Positions 31,187 to 39,686 of a DNA stretch of 64,000 bases are shown here, in pieces. The notes under the pieces are model-generated. The model did not search any database and was not told the DNA's origin. It saw nothing but the letters and a program-made list of their open reading frames with translations. The DNA is taken from positions 57,824-121,823 of the forward strand of contig BQJD01000011.1 in NCBI GenBank assembly GCA_021604525.1, in the 5' to 3' direction. Position 1 is the first letter of the stretch, and every line of letters begins with the position of its first letter. A program made the translations under genes and the position numbers. The DNA comes from a marine bacterium B5-7 (GTDB lineage Bacteria > Pseudomonadota > Gammaproteobacteria > Arenicellales > CAJQKF01).

Positions 31187-31771
31187 ATGGAAAAACTGAC
31201 CCGAGAAGATTTGTATTCCCTTGAGCAATACTCAAAGGTTCGCAATGAATTCCGATCCCGTGTAATCGAACACAAGAAGCCGCGTCGGGTGTCACTCGGA
31301 CCGAACCTGAATGTGTATTTCGAAGATCGCCTGACGATGCAATACCAGGTCCAGGAGATGCTGAGGATCGAGCGTATCTTTGAAGCCGAAGCGATTGATG
31401 AAGAACTGGATACCTATAATCCGCTCATCCCGGATGGCAACAATCTGAAAGCCACCATGATGATCGAGTATGACGATATCGACGCACGGCGGGTGGCGCT
31501 TGGCAGGCTCATTGGTATTGAAGGTCGTATCTGGATCAAGGTTGAAGGATTCGACAAGGTGTATGCAATTGCCGATGAAGATCTTGGACGCAGTAATGAT
31601 TCGAAAACGTCCGCTGTGCATTTCCTCAGATTCGAGCTCGGAGTTGAGGCGAGCGCCGCGGCCAGGGCGGGCGCAGCAATCAATATCGGCGTTGATCACG
31701 ATGAATATCGCTATGCGGTGGAGCCGGTTGATGAAGTCACCCGCGCGTCGCTTGCAGCCGATCTTGGTTAA
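31187..31771 (+). CDS. DUF3501 family protein
   Basis: Function unknown. The start ATG at 31187 gives 194 residues beginning EKLTREDLYSLEQYSKVRNEFR, the family N terminus. A long charged middle (EDRLTMQYQVQEMLRIERIFE, then YNPLIPDGNNLKATMMIEYDD) is characteristic. There are no membrane segments, no Cys clusters and no recognisable catalytic motif. From memory, DUF3501 genes often sit with rubrerythrin and a GlpC-like Fe-S protein, which suggests a peroxide or Fe-S linked role. Here the GlpC-like gene is not between them. Assignment to the family is good; function is inference only. Confidence 0.82.
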   Translation: MEKLTREDLYSLEQYSKVRNEFRSRVIEHKKPRRVSLGPNLNVYFEDRLTMQYQVQEMLRIERIFEAEAIDEELDTYNPLIPDGNNLKATMMIEYDDIDARRVALGRLIGIEGRIWIKVEGFDKVYAIADEDLGRSNDSKTSAVHFLRFELGVEASAAARAGAAINIGVDHDEYRYAVEPVDEVTRASLAADLG

Positions 31772-31952
31772 GTCTGTTCAGGATGTGAACCGGGTTCAAC
31801 ATACAGCGGTGAGTCAGCCTGAAGTTTCATCTGCAAAACCACAATCGCACATAAATACATCTCCTGATGTATCATTCGGCCGGCATCTAATCTGGTGTCG
31901 TATGGATACATTAACCTGCGACACATATCAAATTTGAGCGGGAAGCTTAAAC

Positions 31953-33848
31953 ATGTCGAGTTCGTATGACTCATCGTCCATCGAGGTATTAGCGGGCCTT
32001 GAACCGGTGCGGAAACGTCCCGGTATGTTCACTCAGACTGAGCGTCCGAATCACCTTGCCCAGGAGGTCATCGATAATAGCGTTGACGAAACCCTGGCCG
32101 GCTTCGGCGACCGCATCGATGTTATTCTCCACGCAGACGGTTCGATGTCGGTCCGCGACAATGGCCGCGGTATGCCGGTGGATCGTCACAAAGGCGAAAA
32201 TGTCTCCGGAGTCGAGGTCATTCTGACCCGGCTCCATGCCGGCGGTAAATTCTCCGGCAAAAACTACACATTCTCAGGTGGCCTTCACGGCGTCGGCGTG
32301 TCAGTTGTCAATGCGCTGTCATTAAAACTCGAAGTCACCGTTCGTCGCGGCGGCAAAGAATATTCGATGACATTTGCAGGTGGTGAACCACAGACCGAAC
32401 TTAAAGAAACCGGTACCGTTGGTGCTCGCAATACCGGCACGGCCATCCGCTTCTGGCCCGATCCCCAGTATTTCGACACAGTGAAATTTCAGGTGTCGCG
32501 TTTTAAGCGCCTGCTACGCGCCAAGGCGGTTTTGTGCTCCGGATTAACCATTAATTTCACTGATGAGACGGACTCCGGAAATGACGAATCCTGGTGTTTT
32601 GAAAATGGCATGTGTGATTACCTTGTCGGTGCTATCGACAATGCCGAGCGTGTACCGGACCCGCCATTTGATGGTCACGTCAAAGGGAATGACGAAGAGG
32701 TCGACTGGGTGGTCACCTGGCTGGGTGATGGTGACGAAATATTCGCGGAAAGCTATGTAAACCTGATTCCAACTGCCCAGGGCGGCACCCATGTCAGCGG
32801 TTTTCGAAGCGGTCTGACCGAGGCGATACGCGAGTTTTGCGACTTTCGTGATCTGACTCCCAAAGGAGTCAGAATTACCCCCGAGGATGTCTGGAACCGC
32901 GCCACCTACCTGCTGTCGGTACGTTTGAAAGAACCGCAGTTCAACGGTCAAACCAAGGAGCGGCTATCATCCCGTGAAGCCGCCACGTTTGTATCCGGAG
33001 TGGTCAAGGACAGCTTCAGCCTGTGGTTAAATCAACACGTCGAACAAGCCGAGCAGATCGCGCGCATCGCCATCGACTACGCCCAGCGACGAATGCGTGC
33101 CGGTCGTCAGGTCAAGCGCAAGAAGATTACTACCGGCCCGGCGTTACCCGGCAAGCTGGCGGACTGCAGCAGCCAGGATCTTGAGCGTACCGAGCTCTTT
33201 CTGGTGGAAGGTGATTCGGCCGGTGGTTCTGCCAAGCAGGCACGCGATAAGGAGTTTCAGGCGATCATGCCCTTGCGCGGCAAGATATTGAACACCTGGG
33301 AAGTAGAATCGAACGAGGTATTGGGATCACAGGAAGTTCACGATATTGCTGTTGCGCTCGGTGTTGATCCTGGTGGTTCGAGCGATTTTTCCAAACTGCG
33401 TTACGGTAAAGTCTGCGTGTTGGCCGACGCCGATTCAGACGGTGCGCATATCGCCACTTTATTGTGCGCGCTGTTTATCCGTCACTTCAGACCTTTGGTG
33501 GAGGCAGGGCGGGTTTGTATCGCCATGCCGCCACTGTACCGGATTGATGTCGGCAAGAATGTTTACTATGCCCTTGATGAAAACGAGAAGAAGGGCGTGC
33601 TGGATAAATTAGCTGCTGACGGCGTCAAGGGCAAGGTCAACGTGCAGCGCTTCAAGGGCCTTGGCGAGATGAATCCGCTGCAATTACGCGAAACCACTAT
33701 GGCGCCGGATACTCGTCGACTGGTACGACTTGAGATTGGCGATGTCGCCGCAACTCATGGCATGATGGATATGCTGCTCGCAAAAAAACGGTCTGCTGAT
33801 CGACGCAAATGGCTCTCGGAAAATGGCGACCAGATTGCTCTGCAATAA
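31953..33848 (+). CDS. parE: DNA topoisomerase IV subunit B
   Basis: ParE is the ATPase subunit of topoisomerase IV, which decatenates chromosomes. It has 631 residues (E. coli 630). The GHKL ATP site has DNSVDETLAGF (~43-53), VRDNGRGMPVD and the GGLHGVGVSVVNALS lid. The Toprim domain begins with ELFLVEGDSAGGSAKQARD (~414) and has DADSDGAHI. The ParE-specific length, without the GyrB insertion, and IEVLAGLEPVRKRPGMF near the start separate it from GyrB. parC is not in the window. The 181-nt gap before it shows no clear promoter. Confidence 0.96.
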   Translation: MSSSYDSSSIEVLAGLEPVRKRPGMFTQTERPNHLAQEVIDNSVDETLAGFGDRIDVILHADGSMSVRDNGRGMPVDRHKGENVSGVEVILTRLHAGGKFSGKNYTFSGGLHGVGVSVVNALSLKLEVTVRRGGKEYSMTFAGGEPQTELKETGTVGARNTGTAIRFWPDPQYFDTVKFQVSRFKRLLRAKAVLCSGLTINFTDETDSGNDESWCFENGMCDYLVGAIDNAERVPDPPFDGHVKGNDEEVDWVVTWLGDGDEIFAESYVNLIPTAQGGTHVSGFRSGLTEAIREFCDFRDLTPKGVRITPEDVWNRATYLLSVRLKEPQFNGQTKERLSSREAATFVSGVVKDSFSLWLNQHVEQAEQIARIAIDYAQRRMRAGRQVKRKKITTGPALPGKLADCSSQDLERTELFLVEGDSAGGSAKQARDKEFQAIMPLRGKILNTWEVESNEVLGSQEVHDIAVALGVDPGGSSDFSKLRYGKVCVLADADSDGAHIATLLCALFIRHFRPLVEAGRVCIAMPPLYRIDVGKNVYYALDENEKKGVLDKLAADGVKGKVNVQRFKGLGEMNPLQLRETTMAPDTRRLVRLEIGDVAATHGMMDMLLAKKRSADRRKWLSENGDQIALQ

Positions 33849-33907
33849 CATGGCGGGAATGCCGAGTGCTGCGCGCAGCAGATTAAAACCCGATTCATAG
33901 ATTACGC

Positions 33908-35215
33908 GTGAAAACGCACATGCCCCACCGTTTTACCGACCCATGGCTCGACTTTGAGCGCGAGCATGCCTGGCATCCCTATGCCCCGGTGCCGGCACAG
34001 GTCGCACCGCTGCCGGTTGCCTCAGCACAAGGTGCAGTGATTCGACTCACCGACGGTACCGAGCTGATCGACGGCATGTCGTCATGGTGGGCGGCGATTC
34101 ACGGTTATTGTCATCCAGTGCTGAATCGCGCAGCAAAACGGCAGCTTGATCGCATGTCTCATGTCATGTTCGGTGGCCTGACACACCAACCGGCTGCGGA
34201 GTTGATACGGCGCCTGGTGGATATCACTCCGCCAAGCCTCGATCGGGTCTTCCTGTGTGATTCAGGTTCGGTGTCAGTTGAGGTGGCATTGAAGATGGCC
34301 TGCCAATACCAGGCAGCGAAAGGGCAGGAGGGGCGTACCCGCTTTGCGAGTCTGAGTCGTGGCTATCACGGCGATACCATCGGCGCGATGTCTGTCAGCG
34401 ATCCTCACAACGGCATGCATTCCCTGTTTACCGGTCTGTTGGCGCATCAACTTCATCTGCCGGCACCGCCGATGCGCTCGCTCGGTCCATTTCAAAGCAG
34501 TCAGCTTGACCACACTGAAACACTTATCGCCGAGGCTGCCGACAGTCTTGCGGCCATCATATTCGAGCCGGTTGTGCAGGGTGCCGGTGGCATGCGTTTT
34601 TATCATCCCGAATACGTCGCCGGGTTGAAAGATATTGCCGACCGGTATGGTCTGTTATTGATCGCTGATGAAATTGCCACCGGATTCGGCAGAACCGGGC
34701 ATCTCTTTGCCTGTGATGCTGCTGGAATTACGCCTGATATCATGTGTGTGGGCAAAGCGTTGACCGGCGGCATGATGACCTTGGCCGCGACGCTTGCCAC
34801 CGACCAAGTGGCCGGGGCTATCTCGTCTGCCGAACCGGGTGTATTCATGCACGGTCCGACATTCATGGCGAACCCTTTGGCGGCGGCGGTTGCCTCAGCG
34901 AGTATTGACCTTTTACGTTCGGGCGACTGGCAAGGACAGATCAGACGTATCGAAAGCAGTTTGACCACGCTGCTTGAACCGGCGCGTAACGCGCCCGGCG
35001 TAAATGACATCAGGGTACTGGGCGCCATTGGCGTGATCGAGATGGAAGCGCCGGTGGATATGGCCAGGGTAACTGATGTTTTGCTGGATATGGGTGTCTG
35101 GCTACGACCTTTCGGCAATCTTATCTATACCATGCCCCCATATATCGCAACTGCAGAACAAGTAGAACGTATTGTCGAGGCGATGCGGGCACTCGCGGGA
35201 CTTGTACGCGGTTGA
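33908..35215 (+). CDS. bioA: Adenosylmethionine-8-amino-7-oxononanoate aminotransferase
   Basis: BioA transfers an amino group from S-adenosylmethionine to KAPA in biotin synthesis. It has 435 residues from GTG 33908, or 431 from ATG 33920. WHPYAPVPAQVAPLPVASAQG near the N terminus and DGMSSWWAAIHGYCHP are BioA-specific. The PLP lysine is in CVGKALTGGMMTLAATL (~282) and IADEIATGFGRTG (~252) precedes it. No other bio gene is in the window; it stands alone between parE and the AOR operon. A biotin-repressor site was not recognised. Confidence 0.94.
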   Translation: MKTHMPHRFTDPWLDFEREHAWHPYAPVPAQVAPLPVASAQGAVIRLTDGTELIDGMSSWWAAIHGYCHPVLNRAAKRQLDRMSHVMFGGLTHQPAAELIRRLVDITPPSLDRVFLCDSGSVSVEVALKMACQYQAAKGQEGRTRFASLSRGYHGDTIGAMSVSDPHNGMHSLFTGLLAHQLHLPAPPMRSLGPFQSSQLDHTETLIAEAADSLAAIIFEPVVQGAGGMRFYHPEYVAGLKDIADRYGLLLIADEIATGFGRTGHLFACDAAGITPDIMCVGKALTGGMMTLAATLATDQVAGAISSAEPGVFMHGPTFMANPLAAAVASASIDLLRSGDWQGQIRRIESSLTTLLEPARNAPGVNDIRVLGAIGVIEMEAPVDMARVTDVLLDMGVWLRPFGNLIYTMPPYIATAEQVERIVEAMRALAGLVRG

Positions 35216-35387
35216 TTCGAGACTTTGACCGGGAAGCGACACTGTTCGCCGATACACCATTGTCCTGTCCCCTAAAATGTAGCAGTATTACGACCGTACA
35301 ACAGAGCCTGTATCGCCTGGTGCAGTACTCGTCGAATAAGTATCTCCACGAATCCCCCATTCATCGGGTTCGTGTTAATGATCACAA

Positions 35388-35395
35388 AAGGAGGT
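35388..35395 (+). promoter_or_regulatory. Consensus ribosome-binding site of the AOR operon
   Basis: AAGGAGGT is a full-length Shine-Dalgarno sequence 8 nt before ATG 35404. It decides the start of the ferredoxin-like subunit against the longer frame opening at 35212, and suggests strong translation of the operon. The 188-nt region before it holds no gene; no clear sigma-70 or sigma-54 promoter was identified. Confidence 0.85.
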
Positions 35396-35403
35396 TACGA
35401 CCG

Positions 35404-35880
35404 ATGATGAAATCCCTGCTTATCGAAGCAAGCAAATGTACGGGTTGTCTGCAATGCGAGATGGCCTGTTCCTATGAGAATGAAGGTGTTTTCAATCCGG
35501 CGCGCTCGCGAATCAAGGTATTCACCTTTCACAGCGAAGGGCGATTTGTGCCTTACACCTGTACCCAGTGCGAAGATGCGTGGTGCATGCAGGCGTGCCC
35601 GGTGGATGCGATTGTCATCAATGCCCAGACCGGATCGAAGGATGTGCTTGAAGATATTTGTGTTGGATGCAAGGTGTGCACCATCGCCTGTCCGTTTGGC
35701 ACGGTGAACTACAACCAGGATAGCGGCAAGGTCATCAAGTGTGATCTGTGCGGCGGCGACCCTCAATGTGTGGCGGCCTGTCCGACGGCGGCGATCACCT
35801 ACGTCGATGCGGATGCCACCGGTCTGTCACGCATGCGTGACTGGGCCGCCAAGACCGACAATGCAGCCGCCCCTCATTAA
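35404..35880 (+). CDS. aorA: AOR-associated ferredoxin-like subunit with four [4Fe-4S] clusters
   Basis: This 158-residue polyferredoxin contains sixteen clustered Cys: CTGCLQCEMAC (~12-22), CTQCEDAWCMQACP (~55-68), CVGCKVCTIACP (~84-95) and CDLCGGDPQCVAACP (~109-123). That is enough for four [4Fe-4S] clusters. In the characterised Aromatoleum AorABC enzyme such a subunit links the tungsten subunit to an FAD subunit and can stack into a wire. Its place directly before the AOR gene supports the same role. The ATG is set by a perfect ribosome site. Codon third positions look G/C richer than in bioA. Confidence 0.88.
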   Translation: MMKSLLIEASKCTGCLQCEMACSYENEGVFNPARSRIKVFTFHSEGRFVPYTCTQCEDAWCMQACPVDAIVINAQTGSKDVLEDICVGCKVCTIACPFGTVNYNQDSGKVIKCDLCGGDPQCVAACPTAAITYVDADATGLSRMRDWAAKTDNAAAPH

Positions 35881-35897
35881 GACATCTGGAGAACATC

Positions 35898-37754
35898 ATG
35901 GCCTGGACTAAAAAAATACTGCGCGTCAATCTGACCGATGGCACCTGTGTGCCGGAACCGTTGAACATGCAATGGGCAGCCGAGTATCTCGGTCAACGAG
36001 GACTGGCGACCCGTTATCTGGTAGAGGAAGTGGATCCGCGTTGCGATGCGTTATCGCCGGAGAACAAGATGATCATGGCGACCGGTCCCCTGACTGGCAC
36101 CATGGCGTCCACCGGTGGACGTTACTCGGTGATTACCAAGAGTCCGCTGACCGGAGCGGTCGCCTGCTCCAACTCGGGCGGATTTATCGGTGCGGAATTG
36201 AAGAATGCCGGTTGGGATATGATCATATTCGAAGGCAAATCGGCGGAACCCGTCTATCTGTTTATTGAAAATGAGCGGGCCGAGTTGCTGCCGGCAGGCG
36301 ATCTGTGGGGCAAGTCGGTATGGGAAGCGGACGAGATGATTCACAAGAAGCATCAGGATCCGCAGATACGCATTGCTGCGGTCGGCCGATCGGCCGAATC
36401 CGGCTGTCTGTATGCGGCGATCATCAACGATCTGCATCGTGCCGCCGGTCGCTCCGGGGTGGGCACGGTGATGGCCTCGAAGAACCTCAAGGCGGTCGCG
36501 GTCCGCGGTACCCGGGGGGTTGGCAACATCAAGGATCCGGCGCGCTTCATGCAGGCCACTACGGAGCAGAAGAAAGTTCTGGCGGACAATGCCGTGACCG
36601 GCCAGGGGCTGCCCACTTACGGCACCCAGGTGTTGATGAACGTCATCAACGAACTGGGTGCACTGCCGACACGTAACATGCGCGAGGTGCAGTTTGAAGG
36701 CGCCCACAAGATCTCCGGCGAAGCCATGCACGAACCGCGCAAGTCGGACGGCAAGGCGAATCTGACCACCAATGCCGGCTGCTTTGCCTGCACTATTGCC
36801 TGCGGGCGCATATCGACCGTTGATCGGGGTCATTTCTCGGTGGAGAACAAGCCCGAGTACTGGGGTAATTCCGGCGGGCTCGAATATGAGGCGGCCTGGG
36901 CCATGGGCACCGATACCGGGGTCGATGACCTGGATGCAGTGACCTATGTGAACTTCCTGTGTAATGAGGACGGTATTGATCCGATCACCTTCGGTGCGAC
37001 TGTTGCCGCGGCCATGGAGTTGTACAAGGACGGCGCCATTACCAAACAAGACACCGGTGGTGTGGAACTCGAGTTCGGTAGCGCCAAGGCGCTGGTATGG
37101 GCCGCTGAGGTGACGTGTAAAGGCGAGGGATTTGGCAAGATTTTAGGCTTGGGTTCAAAGCGTATGTGTGAGAAATATGGCCGTCCGGAATTATCGATGA
37201 CGGTCAAGGGTCAGGAATTTCCGGCCTACGATCCCCGCGGCATTCAAGGTATGGGACTGACCTATGCGACCTCGAATCGCGGCGCCTGTCATCTGCGGAG
37301 CTACACCGTATCCTCCGAAGTGCTGGGGATACCGGAGAAGACTGATCCGCTGGTGACCGAGGGCAAGGCGGGCCTGGTGAAGGCGTTTCAGGATGCGACG
37401 GCGGCGGTGGATTCCAGCGGCCTGTGCATCTTCACTACCTTTGCCTGGTCGCTTGAGAATATTGCGCCGCAGATCGATGCGGCCTGCGAGGGCGACTGGA
37501 CACCTGAGCGACTGCTGGAAGCGGGCGAGCGGATCTGGAATCTGGAGCGTGATTTCAACATGAATGCCGGCCTCACGGCCGCTGATGACAACTTGCCCAG
37601 GCGTTTGCTTGAAGAACCGGCCAATACCGGTCCGGCCGAGGGCAAGGTATCCGGGTTGCCGGAGATGTTGCCGGAGTATTACAACCTTAGAGGTTGGACC
37701 AACGACGGTAAAGTTACCAGCGAGCTTCGATCGCGCTTTAATCTGCCGGGCTAA
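35898..37754 (+). CDS. aorB: Aldehyde:ferredoxin oxidoreductase, tungsten-pterin subunit
   Basis: AOR oxidises aldehydes to carboxylic acids (or the reverse) at a bis-pterin tungsten site. It has 618 residues. The N-terminal domain has GRYSVITKSPLTGAVACSNSGG (~74-95). The proximal [4Fe-4S] ligands are C295, C298 and C302 (GCFACTIACG), with the fourth at C510 in the pterin motif DSSGLC (505-510). These match C288/C291/C295/C494 of Pyrococcus AOR. The other pterin motif is DPRGIQGMGLTYATSNRGAC (~445-464). Tungsten rather than molybdenum is a family inference. It lies 17 nt after aorA. Confidence 0.95.
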   Translation: MAWTKKILRVNLTDGTCVPEPLNMQWAAEYLGQRGLATRYLVEEVDPRCDALSPENKMIMATGPLTGTMASTGGRYSVITKSPLTGAVACSNSGGFIGAELKNAGWDMIIFEGKSAEPVYLFIENERAELLPAGDLWGKSVWEADEMIHKKHQDPQIRIAAVGRSAESGCLYAAIINDLHRAAGRSGVGTVMASKNLKAVAVRGTRGVGNIKDPARFMQATTEQKKVLADNAVTGQGLPTYGTQVLMNVINELGALPTRNMREVQFEGAHKISGEAMHEPRKSDGKANLTTNAGCFACTIACGRISTVDRGHFSVENKPEYWGNSGGLEYEAAWAMGTDTGVDDLDAVTYVNFLCNEDGIDPITFGATVAAAMELYKDGAITKQDTGGVELEFGSAKALVWAAEVTCKGEGFGKILGLGSKRMCEKYGRPELSMTVKGQEFPAYDPRGIQGMGLTYATSNRGACHLRSYTVSSEVLGIPEKTDPLVTEGKAGLVKAFQDATAAVDSSGLCIFTTFAWSLENIAPQIDAACEGDWTPERLLEAGERIWNLERDFNMNAGLTAADDNLPRRLLEEPANTGPAEGKVSGLPEMLPEYYNLRGWTNDGKVTSELRSRFNLPG

Positions 37755-37773
37755 GCGGTTTCATCTGAACAAG

Positions 37774-37805
37774 CGCGCGGCCGACGCTGATCCGTCGGCC
37801 GCGTG
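37774..37805 (+). other. Intercistronic hairpin between aorB and aorC
   Basis: CGCGGCCGACG (37776-37786) pairs perfectly with CGTCGGCCGCG (37793-37803) around CTGATC, and one G.U and one C-G pair extend the stem to 13 bp. It begins 19 nt after the aorB stop and ends 12 nt before the aorC start. Without a T tract it more likely protects the aorAB message or attenuates aorC than ends transcription fully. Confidence 0.65.
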
Positions 37806-37817
37806 AGGTATCAAGCT

Positions 37818-39080
37818 ATGCAACATGTGATTATTGGTGCGGGCCCGGCGGGGGTCATCGCTGCCGAAACGTTAAGAAAGCTCGCGCCGCGTTCGGATAT
37901 TGCCCTGATCAGCGATGAACCGGAGCCGCCGTATTCGCGGATGGCGATTCCCTATTATCTGGTGGATCACATTGCCGAAGTGGGCACCTATCTGCGCAAG
38001 CGTGATCACTGGTATGCCGATCAGCGTATTGAACTGGTCAATGACCGGGTGGCATCGATCGATGCGCACGGCCATAGTCTGGGGCTTTCATCCGGTCACA
38101 GCCGGGGATATGACCGGCTGCTGATCGCCACCGGCTCGTCCGCCATCAAGCCGCCGATCGAAGGGGTCAATCTGCCCGGGGTTCACAATTGCTGGACCCT
38201 TGAAGACGCCCGTCACATTATCGAGCGGGCCCAGCCGGATTCCAGCGTGATACTCATGGGCGCGGGCTTTATCGGCTGCATCATTCTCGAAGCGCTGGCC
38301 TCACGCGGGGTCAAGCTGACGGTGATCGAGATGGAAGACCGGATGGTGCCGCGGATGATGAACGATCGCTCTGGCGGGTTGATCAAGAAGTGGTGCGAAG
38401 CCAAGGGCGTCGAGGTCCTGACCTCGACCCGGGTCAATGGGATCAGCGAAGATGGCCACGGTCGACTCGGTGTCAATCTCGGCATGGGCGATACTCGCCC
38501 GGCGGATCTGGTCATCGCCGCTACCGGGGTCAAGCCGAATACCAGCTTTCTATCCGGCAGCGGCATCGAGGTGGATGGCGGTGTGGTGGTTGATCATCGT
38601 CTGCGCACCAGTGCCCCGGATGTGTATGCGGCCGGCGATGTGGCCCGTGGCAAGGACTTCTCGACCCGGTCGTTCACCGTTCAGGCGATCCAGCCGACCG
38701 CGGTGGAACATGGCCGGGTAGCGGCCACCAACATGGTCAATGGACTTGAGATTGTGCATCAGGGCTGTCTCAACATGAATGTGCTCGATACCATGGGATT
38801 GGTCTCCTCGTCGTTCGGCGACTGGGAGGGGGTCGATGGTGGTGATTGTGCCGAGCTGTTCGATGGTGATCGCTATCGCTATATCAACCTGCAGTTCGAG
38901 GATGACGTGCTGGTGGGCGCCAATACCCTGGGGATGACCCAGCACATCGGCATATTGCGGGGACTGATCCAGACGCGGGTTCGTCTGGGTGCGAGCGGCA
39001 AACGCGCGTTGATGGCGAATCCCCTGAACATTACCGAGGCTTACCTGAAGGCAACCCAGGGCACTACGTCATCGATGTAA
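37818..39080 (+). CDS. aorC: AOR-associated FAD-dependent NAD(P)H oxidoreductase subunit
   Basis: A pyridine nucleotide-disulfide oxidoreductase-type flavoprotein, 420 residues from ATG 37818 (GTG 37803, inside the preceding hairpin, is less likely). The FAD motif is HVIIGAGPAGVIAAETL at the start. The NAD(P) motif is VILMGAGFIGCIILEALASRG (~150). ATGVKPNT and the DVYAAGDVARG segment (~265-285) complete the FAD site. There is no redox-active CxxC pair. In AorABC of Aromatoleum the FAD subunit passes electrons to NAD+, so the same is inferred. Its stop overlaps the next start by one base (TAATG). Confidence 0.87.
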   Translation: MQHVIIGAGPAGVIAAETLRKLAPRSDIALISDEPEPPYSRMAIPYYLVDHIAEVGTYLRKRDHWYADQRIELVNDRVASIDAHGHSLGLSSGHSRGYDRLLIATGSSAIKPPIEGVNLPGVHNCWTLEDARHIIERAQPDSSVILMGAGFIGCIILEALASRGVKLTVIEMEDRMVPRMMNDRSGGLIKKWCEAKGVEVLTSTRVNGISEDGHGRLGVNLGMGDTRPADLVIAATGVKPNTSFLSGSGIEVDGGVVVDHRLRTSAPDVYAAGDVARGKDFSTRSFTVQAIQPTAVEHGRVAATNMVNGLEIVHQGCLNMNVLDTMGLVSSSFGDWEGVDGGDCAELFDGDRYRYINLQFEDDVLVGANTLGMTQHIGILRGLIQTRVRLGASGKRALMANPLNITEAYLKATQGTTSSM

Positions 39081-39331
39081 TGCAGATCACGTTCAAGCTG
39101 TACGCCAGTCTTGGCGACTATCTGCCGGCTGGCGCGCGCGAGAATACCGTTCGTATCAAGGTTGACTCGGGCATCAGCCTGAATCGGCTCATGGATCAGT
39201 ACCAGGTCCCGCGGGAGATGGCGCACCTGGTGTTGGTCAATGGCATCTATCAGCCGCCCGAGGATCGTGACTCAGCACTATTGAACGACGGCGATGCGGT
39301 GGCCATCTGGCCGCCCGTGGCGGGGGGCTGA
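39080..39331 (+). CDS. MoaD/ThiS-like sulfur carrier protein
   Basis: A ubiquitin-like beta-grasp protein of 83 residues ending in the Gly-Gly tail PPVAGG, which becomes a thiocarboxylate for pterin dithiolene synthesis. The pattern FKLYASLGDYLPAG ... INLN-type middle ... NDGDAVAIWPPVAGG is typical of MoaD. It overlaps the end of aorC by one base, so it is translationally coupled to AOR and probably dedicated to its tungsten cofactor. The activating MoeB-type enzyme is encoded 5.5 kb away (44818-45579). No moaE is in the window. Confidence 0.88.
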   Translation: MQITFKLYASLGDYLPAGARENTVRIKVDSGISLNRLMDQYQVPREMAHLVLVNGIYQPPEDRDSALLNDGDAVAIWPPVAGG

Positions 39332-39333
39332 GA

Positions 39334-39639
39334 GTGTTTAGCGGTACGGTTGAACCGCAGTTCGTTCGTGAGATGGGGTATTCAAGATGCGAGTTCGATG
39401 CCAATCTCAAGCGGGCGTTTCGCCATATCGATTATCGCCAGATGGACAACGATACCTATGTCATACCGTTTGAAGACGATGTCGTCACAATTAAATTAGG
39501 CATCGATCGCAACAGGCGCATAGCTTCGCTGAGTATGCCTTTCATTGAGGTTGATTTTTCATTCGGTCAACTCGATTCTATACAAAGACGTGCGTTTTAC
39601 ACGCAATTCCAGCGATCCTTTCAAAAAGGTGGAGGCTAA
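39334..39639 (+). CDS. Unrecognised 101-residue protein in the AOR cofactor operon
   Basis: I do not recognise this family. It starts with GTG 2 nt after the MoaD-like stop and ends 47 nt before moaA, so it belongs to the operon. The sequence looks like a small alpha/beta domain: FVREMGYSRCEFDANLKRAF, then two or three strands (TYVIPFEDDVVTIKLGI, RIASLSMPFIEVDFSF), then a helix (SIQRRAFYTQFQRSF). It has one Cys, no signal or membrane segment, and ends in KGGG, an intriguing glycine tail beside a Gly-Gly carrier. Third-base composition is less G/C rich than in aorABC. Candidate roles are cofactor maturation or insertion, purely by position. Confidence 0.7.
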   Translation: MFSGTVEPQFVREMGYSRCEFDANLKRAFRHIDYRQMDNDTYVIPFEDDVVTIKLGIDRNRRIASLSMPFIEVDFSFGQLDSIQRRAFYTQFQRSFQKGGG

Positions 39640-39686
39640 GTGATGTACCGGGTTATTTTAATGGGCGCGAGTCGGTCTGTTTAATC

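Noticed and set aside
35212..35403. N-terminal extension of the AOR ferredoxin-like subunit (frame open from 35212)
   Set aside because: The perfect AAGGAGGT site at 35388 and the CTGC motif right after ATG 35404 fix the start; the upstream codons look random.
36051..37049. 332-codon open frame on the minus strand opposite aorB
   Set aside because: It is a shadow of the G/C-rich third positions of aorB; no start signal or recognisable motif.
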